In this document: one piece after another, positions 25,250-31,009 of the stretch
Layout of the letters: each line of letters starts with the position of its first letter
Position numbering within the stretch: the stretch's first letter is position 1
Assembly (NCBI GenBank): GCA_934101685.1
Contig: CAKORZ010000007.1
Span: 1 to 31,009 of the forward strand
Source of the DNA: an uncultured Bacilli bacterium
GTDB taxonomy: Bacteria > Bacillota_I > Bacilli_A > RFN20 > DUOF01
Direction: 5' to 3'
Length of the DNA: 31,009 bases
The notes under the pieces: model-generated
The model's input: the letters and a program-made list of their open reading frames with translations, nothing else
What the model was told of the DNA's origin: nothing
Database searches by the model: none
Program-made: the position numbers and the translations under genes

Positions 25250-25614
25250 TGGTGGAGCCGAGGGAAGTCGAATCCCTGTCCAAATAACTTCAAGTAAAGA
25301 CCTCTACAGTTTAGTCTTTAATTGTATTTCATTATTAAATTAGGTTAAAGACCAACCATTTAATAACTATCCTATTAGATTTTCGAGTTTGATTTATAGA
25401 AATCACCAAACCTTATTCCTTGTATATGACGTTACTATTAAAACCAAGGACAAATCTTAACGTAACGCGCACTTCTTCGCTATTGAAGATTAAAGTCTAT
25501 GACTAATATGCGTAAGAATAGTTATAATTGCCATTTAATTGGCGTTTGATTACTAACGAAATCACTCGACTGCAATCCTTACCCTCCACTACCTGTCGAA
25601 ACCATGACGGCCCC
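25250..25614 (-). ncRNA. ssrA: Transfer-messenger RNA (tmRNA)
   Basis: 365-nt tmRNA. The 5' end GGGGCCGTCATGGTTTCGACAG and 3' end CGGCTCCACCA form the tRNA-Ala-like acceptor stem (GGGGCCG/CGGCTCC); the T-arm is AGGGA-TTCGACT-TCCCT, and CCA is encoded. The mRNA-like part has the resume region TTAAATGGCAATTATAAC, comparable to the B. subtilis ...AACTGGCAAA... region. Reading from GGC gives GNYNYSYAY followed by TAG TCA TAG. With the charged Ala the tag would be AGNYNYSYAY, lacking the usual LAA end. Together with SmpB and RNase R, encoded upstream, it rescues stalled ribosomes. Confidence 0.96.
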
Positions 25615-25641
25615 GTAGTGTATACACATAAGTGCTCTTAT

Positions 25642-25671
25642 ATTATAATAAAAATAATAAAAAATATTCAA
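25642..25671 (-). promoter_or_regulatory. Promoter of ssrA and the two tRNAs
   Basis: On the minus strand TTGAAT, an 18-nt spacer and TATAAT, about 27 nt upstream of the mature tmRNA 5' end. This leaves a short leader to be removed, presumably by RNase P. Confidence 0.65.
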
Positions 25672-25693
25672 TGTTTTTTATTAATTTACACAA

Positions 25694-27073
25694 TTACTTT
25701 TTAATTTTTCCTTTTTCAATACTATTAAGTAGTTTTTTTAGTTGTTCATCTTTTAAGCCTTGACCTGATAACATATTCTTTTTGAAATATGAATTAATTT
25801 TAGTCATATTATAAGCACCAACTTTTTTTTCTAATTCTACTACACTATCACTTAATTTAGCATTTAACAAATCATCCCATATATTGCTACTTTTCAAAAT
25901 TTCAACAAGAGAAAGCATTGGATCATACACAGTTCCTGCCATTTCGCCTTCATTCTTTATATCTAAAATATCTCCATTTAAATATTTAATTGCCTTTAAA
26001 GAAAGGTATTCGGTAATAGCCTCATTTATTAAAGTATATTTATTTGTAAATGAGTTTCTTCCATTTTTATTATGAGCATCTACACTATGAACAAATTCAT
26101 GCATTATAGCGTCATTTATTGATTTTACTGGTGCTGAAAATAATATTTCCGGGAACATACAATATACTACAGATTCATGATTTTTATCAAAAAATTTAGA
26201 ACACATCGCAGTTGAATTCATCAATGAAGCATACGCTCCTGTTAAAGAACCAATATTTTTTGAAGACACTCCTAATTTTTCTATAATATTTTTCCATATA
26301 TCTTCAGAAAAAATCACATTAAAAGCTTCAAGATTAAAAATCTCATCTAATTTATCAATCATCTTTTTAGCTTCTTCACTACTAAGTGAAAAGTTCTCAT
26401 CATTAACTCTTTTACATAAAGCTTTTCTATTATCTAAAATAATTTTCTTTTCTTCTTCACCATAATTATTTTCATTTACTGTATAAGAAAGTAATTCGTT
26501 TCTAAAATCAATAAGATCTTCTATAGATTTGATATTGTATTTTTTAAATACTTTATCAAATGATTCAATCTTTTTTTTATAATTAATCGCATCTATAAGA
26601 CTAGAAAAAGATCTTTTAAAATCTGATAAATAAGCTTTTTTTACTATTTTTTTTATTTTAGAATCAATAATTTTCATTCCATCATCTTTATAAAAGAAAT
26701 ATAAAACTTTATATTTATCAAAGTTTATTCCTACTCTTTCATATAAATCAATATTTTTATTATATTTATTAATGATTTCTGTATCTTCATCTTTTATATA
26801 TGAACTACTCATAATTCTAATTTTATTATTTATATATGGTTCTATATCAAAGAAAACAAGTTCATTCACTTCTTCTATTAATTTATTAAGTTTTTTATCA
26901 TAAGTAGATTCAAAAAATGGAACAGTTGGAGCAATTACTATAGCTGAATCAACTCTATTTTTTACATATTTATAAATATCATCAAATTTTAAATTAGAGT
27001 TATTAGCTATCGCCATAGCAATACAATACGATATCTCTTCTTTTTTAGAGTTAATTAAATCCACTCTATTCAT
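25694..27073 (-). CDS. Putative HExxH zinc metallopeptidase in the smpB-ssrA interval
   Basis: A 459-aa soluble protein. Residues 325-329 are HEFVH and 22 residues on is NEAITEYLS (E351), the HExxH...E arrangement of gluzincin peptidases. The roughly 300 N-terminal residues are helical, Lys/Glu-rich and unrecognised. No signal peptide or membrane helix is seen. The frame extends to 27094, but ATG at 27073 has GGTGAT at good spacing. It overlaps the upstream 104-aa gene by 8 nt (ATGAATAG), indicating coupling. It is not obviously homologous to the HExxH protein at 14837-16198 beyond the zinc motif. Substrate unknown. Confidence 0.75.
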   Translation of the reverse strand: MNRVDLINSKKEEISYCIAMAIANNSNLKFDDIYKYVKNRVDSAIVIAPTVPFFESTYDKKLNKLIEEVNELVFFDIEPYINNKIRIMSSSYIKDEDTEIINKYNKNIDLYERVGINFDKYKVLYFFYKDDGMKIIDSKIKKIVKKAYLSDFKRSFSSLIDAINYKKKIESFDKVFKKYNIKSIEDLIDFRNELLSYTVNENNYGEEEKKIILDNRKALCKRVNDENFSLSSEEAKKMIDKLDEIFNLEAFNVIFSEDIWKNIIEKLGVSSKNIGSLTGAYASLMNSTAMCSKFFDKNHESVVYCMFPEILFSAPVKSINDAIMHEFVHSVDAHNKNGRNSFTNKYTLINEAITEYLSLKAIKYLNGDILDIKNEGEMAGTVYDPMLSLVEILKSSNIWDDLLNAKLSDSVVELEKKVGAYNMTKINSYFKKNMLSGQGLKDEQLKKLLNSIEKGKIKK

Positions 27074-27380
27074 AACTATCACCAACCAAAACACCTAAAT
27101 ATGCTTTAAATAACATCCAATTTGAAGGAGCCTCATTAAAACAAAACTTAGTTACATTGTTATTTTTATAAAAAGAAACCTCATATATTCCTTCATCTAT
27201 TTCATTATTTTCCCATTCATTAGCAAGTGAAAAAAGGCCTAAAACAGTATTAAAAATATTTTTATATTCTACTTCTATTCTTTGTTTATGGTTATTTTCT
27301 ATTAACTCCACACTATCCCTATTAATAACAAAATAACGATAACCTATACCCTCTATAAACTCTTTCACTTCTACTAACAT
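27066..27380 (-). CDS. Hypothetical protein, 104 aa
   Basis: Not recognised. A small soluble, acidic protein with a beta-strand-rich N-terminal half (VKEFIEGIGYRYFVIN, SVELIENN) and a more helical C-terminus (NWMLFKAYLGVLV). It begins 4 nt after the smpB stop, with its RBS (AGGTGA) inside the end of smpB, and overlaps the metallopeptidase gene by 8 nt. The tight coupling suggests it works with the metallopeptidase, for example as inhibitor or adaptor; this is inference from context only. Confidence 0.72.
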   Translation of the reverse strand: MLVEVKEFIEGIGYRYFVINRDSVELIENNHKQRIEVEYKNIFNTVLGLFSLANEWENNEIDEGIYEVSFYKNNNVTKFCFNEAPSNWMLFKAYLGVLVGDSYE

Positions 27381-27384
27381 ACAA

Positions 27385-27846
27385 TCACCTATTAATTTCT
27401 TTAATCATTGATTTAATATTTCTATTTATCGTCTTTTCCTTTTCTACTTCCCTTTTATCATAATTTTTCTTACCTTTTGCTAAAGCAATCTCTACTTTTG
27501 CCTTACCATTATTTAAATAAACTTTAGTAGGAACAATAGTGTATCCCTTTTCTTTTACTTTAGTATCAAGTTTTCTAATTTCTTGCTTATTAAGTAATAA
27601 TTTTCTAGTTCTAGTAGGATCTGGATTAAAAACACTGCCATTTGTATATGGAGAAATATGCATATTAATAATATATGCTTCCTCATTTTTTATTTGAATA
27701 TGACTATCCTTTAGATTAACATTTCCTCCTCTAATGGATTTAATCTCACTACCCTCTAATACAATACCTGCTTCAAAAGTAGTTTCTAAAAAATAATCAA
27801 AACTTGCTTTCTTATTAAGACAAATGTTTTTTATTCCTTTTTCCAT
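27385..27846 (-). CDS. smpB: SsrA-binding protein SmpB
   Basis: A 153-aa tmRNA-binding protein that brings tmRNA to stalled ribosomes. Family blocks are present: NKKASFDYF, FEAGIVLEGSEIKSIR, NLKDSHIQI, YIINMHISPY, RTRKLLLNKQEI, VKEKGYTIVPTKVY and the basic tail ALAKGKKNYDKRE that enters the decoding site. The frame is open further upstream to 27930, but this overlaps rnr and adds non-family sequence. ATG at 27846 gives the normal length and begins 1 nt after the rnr stop (TGA-A-ATG). Confidence 0.97.
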   Translation of the reverse strand: MEKGIKNICLNKKASFDYFLETTFEAGIVLEGSEIKSIRGGNVNLKDSHIQIKNEEAYIINMHISPYTNGSVFNPDPTRTRKLLLNKQEIRKLDTKVKEKGYTIVPTKVYLNNGKAKVEIALAKGKKNYDKREVEKEKTINRNIKSMIKEINR

Positions 27847-27847
27847 T

Positions 27848-30001
27848 TCAGTGTTTTCTTCCTTTTCTCCTATTTTCTCTATTATCATTATCAGTTTTTT
27901 TAGGCTTATAATCAACTGGAGCAAAATCAATTAAAGATTCACTCTTACTATCTCTAGCTACTCTAACCTTAAATTCACTACCTACTTTTAATAACTTGTT
28001 AGTTCTCTTACCAAAAGCTAACATTCTATCTCTATCATAAACATATGTATCATCTCTTAAATATTCAAACTTAACATATCCCTCAATTGTATTTGGAAGT
28101 TGAATAAACATACCTTTATCAGTAAATCCAGAAATCTTACCAATAAATGTTTGACCAATTTTATCTTCCATATATTCTGCCATCTTCATCTTTGTAACAT
28201 CTCTTTCAAGTTGTTCTGCTCTTCTCTCTTGCATAGATGTAGATTCACCTATTTCATATAAATAGTTTAATATTTCATCAAAGTTTAAATTTTCAAAATT
28301 TTCTGGTTCAAACAAATATTTTTTCATTAAACGATGCGCTACTAAATCCGGATATCTTCTAATTGGAGAAGTAACCTGCATATATGCATCACTTGCTAAA
28401 CCAAAGTGTCCAATGTTTTCAGGACCATAATATGCCTTAGGTAAACTTCTTAAAAGTAATGATGATAATACTGTTTTAACTAATTCATCATCTTCCTTAT
28501 CAAGGATTGCTCTAACATCGTTACTATGATATCCATTCTTACTATTTCTAACTTTATGTCCCATACTTTTAGCCATATGAACAAATCTTTCAATTTTTTC
28601 TTCAGCTGGGGCCTCGTGAACACGATACATGAAAGGTAATCCCATACTATCAAAAGTAGAAGCAACAAATTCATTTGTTAAAATCATTAAATCTTCAATT
28701 GCTTTTTCTGCTAAGCCACGATATCTAAGTTTAATATCTGTAGGATGACCATTTTGATCTGTAATTACTTTAGCTTCTGGAATATCAAGTTCTAATTGTC
28801 CTCTTTCATCTCTATCTTTTCTAATCGCAGCACTTGCTTTAATCATTGCTTCTAACATAGGGACAAATTCTTTATCCTTTTCAATTGTCTCAGGGTCGTT
28901 TTGTTCAACAATCCTGTTTACCTCATCATAAGTAAATCTTTTCTTAGAATTAATAACGCCCATCTTTATTTCGCCATCTTCTAATTTACCATCTTTACTA
29001 ACATTCATAATAAAACTCATTGTTAATCTATCTTCATGAGGCATTAATGAACATTTACCATTAGATAATATTTGAGGAAGCATAGGAACTACAGAATAAA
29101 TTAAGTAGATAGATGTACCTCTATTTACTGCATCATTATCAATTGCTCCTCCCTCTTTAACATAAGCAGAAACATCAGCAATATGCACTCCAACTTTAAA
29201 TCCGCCATCTTCTCTTTCATATACTTCTACTGCATCATCAAAGTCTTTAGCGTCATTACCATCAATTGTAAAAATCATATGATCTCTAAAATCTGTTCTT
29301 GTTTTTAAATCTTCTTCATTAACATCTCTAGATACTTCTTCTGCTTCTTTAAGACAAGCTTCACTAAATTCAATTGGAGCTTCAGCTTCAATTAAATATG
29401 CCCTAATATCAACATTAGGATCATCTTTATAACCAATTACTTCTTTTATAACAGGTTCAACACCTGCTTTTGTATCTACTAATTCATATACAACTTTATA
29501 CCCATTAACTAAATTTTTACATCTACTTGGATCTAGTTTTAATTCAACATTAAGTTTCTTACTTTGAGGTAAAATATAATAATCATATTTACCTGGTTTA
29601 ACTTCTTTAGTAACTATTTCACCAACTAATTTATTAATATTATGTTTAATAACTTTAACTAAAGTTTCATCTTCTGCTAAATGAATTAATACTTCATCTT
29701 TTGGTAATACTATATCTCTTCTCTTCTTATCTATCTTTAAATCTTTTTCATATTTATCAATTTTAACAAAAATATAGTCATCAAAAACTCCAGTAACTAC
29801 ACCTTTAAAATATCCTTTAGTAGTTGCTAAAACTAAATTTCCTTTACTACTTTCCATAATTACATATTCTTCTTTTAATTCTTTTAAAGCATTAATAACT
29901 TCTTCTTTACTATAGTTAGAAAAGAATTCAACAAAGTCTTCTTCCTCTGCAGGAATATATCTTTTCTTACTCATCTCTGCTATTATCTCATCTTTTAACA
30001 T
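27848..30001 (-). CDS. rnr: Ribonuclease R
   Basis: Processive 3'-5' exoribonuclease of the RNB family, 717 aa, which degrades structured RNAs and the defective mRNAs released by trans-translation. N-terminal cold-shock-like domains (about 60-140) precede the RNB catalytic core, with TIDGNDAKDFDDAV carrying the active-site Asp residues and QVTSPIRRYPDLVAHR near its end. A C-terminal S1 domain (IGQTFIGKISGFTDKGMFI) and a basic tail KKTDNDNRENRRKGRKH follow. ATG at 30001 has AAGGATGTG upstream. It leads the unit rnr-smpB-104 aa-metallopeptidase. Confidence 0.97.
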   Translation of the reverse strand: MLKDEIIAEMSKKRYIPAEEEDFVEFFSNYSKEEVINALKELKEEYVIMESSKGNLVLATTKGYFKGVVTGVFDDYIFVKIDKYEKDLKIDKKRRDIVLPKDEVLIHLAEDETLVKVIKHNINKLVGEIVTKEVKPGKYDYYILPQSKKLNVELKLDPSRCKNLVNGYKVVYELVDTKAGVEPVIKEVIGYKDDPNVDIRAYLIEAEAPIEFSEACLKEAEEVSRDVNEEDLKTRTDFRDHMIFTIDGNDAKDFDDAVEVYEREDGGFKVGVHIADVSAYVKEGGAIDNDAVNRGTSIYLIYSVVPMLPQILSNGKCSLMPHEDRLTMSFIMNVSKDGKLEDGEIKMGVINSKKRFTYDEVNRIVEQNDPETIEKDKEFVPMLEAMIKASAAIRKDRDERGQLELDIPEAKVITDQNGHPTDIKLRYRGLAEKAIEDLMILTNEFVASTFDSMGLPFMYRVHEAPAEEKIERFVHMAKSMGHKVRNSKNGYHSNDVRAILDKEDDELVKTVLSSLLLRSLPKAYYGPENIGHFGLASDAYMQVTSPIRRYPDLVAHRLMKKYLFEPENFENLNFDEILNYLYEIGESTSMQERRAEQLERDVTKMKMAEYMEDKIGQTFIGKISGFTDKGMFIQLPNTIEGYVKFEYLRDDTYVYDRDRMLAFGKRTNKLLKVGSEFKVRVARDSKSESLIDFAPVDYKPKKTDNDNRENRRKGRKH

Positions 30002-30051
30002 TACTAGTCACATCCTTATTTATATTGTACAAGTTTTTTATTCACTTAGCA

Positions 30052-30079
30052 ATTAAAAAAATGCTATCACTAGCATTTT
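30052..30079 (-). terminator. Terminator of the Sel1-repeat gene
   Basis: Perfect 9-bp stem on the minus strand, AAAATGCTA, loop GTGA, TAGCATTTT, followed by further Ts. The first arm overlaps the TAA stop at 30078-30080. Confidence 0.85.
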
Positions 30080-31009
30080 ATTTACTATTTTTTAATTTAT
30101 TCTCAAACTTCAAAACTTCTTCTTTATTAGCTTCAACACCAATACCATACTCATAACATAACTTTAAGAATGAATTAACCATGTAATTATCTTTGTCCCT
30201 AAGTTCGTTTAATAGTTCAAATCCTACTTTATAATCCCCATTAAACAAACAACAAACAGCATAACTTTCTATAGCGCCATCAGCATCTTTTTCATATGCC
30301 AATTTATATAGTTTTTGAGCTTTCTTATAATTAACTTTACAACCCTTACCATCCATATACAAATCGCCTAGACTTACAAGAGCTTCATCACATTCATTTT
30401 TATAAGAATACTCATACCATTCTTTAGCCTTTTTATAATCTATTTCACATAAATTACCAAACTCATAACACTTTCCTAAGAAATATTGAGAATAAAAATC
30501 TCCCATTTCTGCAGATATATTTAATAATTCAAAAGCTTTCTTTTCATCTTTTTCTATTCCAAGACCTACTGCATAACAAAAGGCTAGATTGTAGTTACTA
30601 ACAGAATCACCTAAATTTATACCATCAACAAAACACTCTATTGCCTTCTTATTATCTTTTTCTGTACCAACACCATTTAAATAGCAATATCCAAGTGCAC
30701 TATTAGCTTCAATTACACCTTCATCTTTAGCTATATTAAAACATATATAAGCTTCTTTTTCATTCACTTCGCACCCTAGTCCATATAAATAGCACATACC
30801 TAAATCATACAAGGCATCACTATCACCTTCACCAGCTACTATCTTTAATAATTTGAATGCAAGATCTTTATTTTCTTCGCATCCTTGGCCAAATTCATAA
30901 CACTTAGCTAAATAATATGTAGATTTCATATTGCCCTTTTTCGTAGATATTTCAAATAAATCAAATGCTTCTTTATACATACCATTTTCATGATAATACA
31001 ATCCTAATC
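30078..31009 (-). CDS. Sel1-like tetratricopeptide repeat protein (N-terminus outside window)
   Basis: At least 310 residues made of about nine roughly 36-residue Sel1-type units, with recurring A/L-x-x-LGxCYxxGxGxExDxKKAxxxxxxAAExGD patterns (for example YLAKCYEFGQGCEEN, LGYCYLNGVGTEKDNKKA). Units eight and nine are less regular (CCLFNGDYKVG; LCYEYGIGVEAN). Such proteins are protein-interaction scaffolds; no enzymatic domain is visible. The frame is open to the window edge with no true start codon visible (TTG at 31001 is internal to a repeat), so the 5' end is missing. It ends in its own terminator before rnr. Confidence 0.88.
   Translation of the reverse strand, partial: LGLYYHENGMYKEAFDLFEISTKKGNMKSTYYLAKCYEFGQGCEENKDLAFKLLKIVAGEGDSDALYDLGMCYLYGLGCEVNEKEAYICFNIAKDEGVIEANSALGYCYLNGVGTEKDNKKAIECFVDGINLGDSVSNYNLAFCYAVGLGIEKDEKKAFELLNISAEMGDFYSQYFLGKCYEFGNLCEIDYKKAKEWYEYSYKNECDEALVSLGDLYMDGKGCKVNYKKAQKLYKLAYEKDADGAIESYAVCCLFNGDYKVGFELLNELRDKDNYMVNSFLKLCYEYGIGVEANKEEVLKFENKLKNSK

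Noticed and set aside
1..31009. CRISPR arrays, insertion sequences, prophage or integrated element
   Set aside because: No regularly spaced repeats, no transposase or integrase frame and no direct repeats flanking the tRNA genes were found. The window looks like stable chromosome.
1..31009. Mollicute-style reassignment of TGA to Trp
   Set aside because: Trp is consistently TGG, and TGA acts as a stop at the ends of rnr, smpB, feoB and the P-loop kinase gene, where readthrough would break clean gene junctions.

Overview
The window is a very AT-rich, gene-dense bacterial chromosome segment that uses the standard genetic code (Trp is always TGG, and TGA is used as a stop). Strong AGGAGG-type ribosome binding sites, a T-box leader before leuS, a Cse60-like sporulation protein, FeoA/FeoB and Firmicutes-type tRNA and tmRNA genes point to a low-GC Firmicute. 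The small genome style and family mix suggest a gut Bacilli lineage near the Erysipelotrichales/RF39 area; that placement is inference. Almost every gene lies on the minus strand. Only three genes (11590-12222, 23597-24256 and 24282-24737) are on the plus strand.

Layout from high to low coordinates, which is the direction of transcription for most genes. A Sel1-repeat protein (N-terminus outside the window) ends in a terminator. Next comes rnr-smpB, followed by an unknown 104-aa gene and a HExxH metallopeptidase, all abutting or overlapping, and then the ssrA tmRNA with its own promoter, tRNA-Asn and tRNA-Gly(CCC). This is a trans-translation neighbourhood: RNase R, SmpB and tmRNA act together on stalled ribosomes. 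After a roughly 300-bp gene-free stretch there is a short plus-strand pair: a YpgQ/YedJ-like HD hydrolase and a GNAT gene with an in-frame stop at codon 6. Divergent from these is a six-helix membrane protein.

From 22587 to 17628 lies a compact seven-gene operon: histidine phosphatase, HD-domain nucleotidase, P-loop kinase, HIT hydrolase, GNAT, copZ, copA. From 17534 to 14097, behind a clear promoter, is a three-gene set: a catalytically degenerate paralogue, its HExxH metalloprotease sister, and a small M20/M28-like metallopeptidase. A methyltransferase and gpsA follow, and gpsA converges on and overlaps a class I glutamine amidotransferase-like hydrolase.

The remaining part holds feoA-feoB plus a 39-aa FeoB-associated Cys-rich membrane peptide. 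Next is an ABC-2 exporter pair coupled to an HD protein and a uracil-DNA-glycosylase-superfamily protein. Then come leuS under a T-box with a Leu (CUU) specifier, a cse60-membrane protein-cysK-unknown operon, and trmB with an M42 aminopeptidase running off the left edge.

The points most worth a second look are the protease/pseudoprotease/peptidase operon, the tmRNA tag that appears to end in YAY rather than LAA, the unknown gene plus metallopeptidase inside the rnr-smpB-ssrA cluster, and the interrupted GNAT gene.
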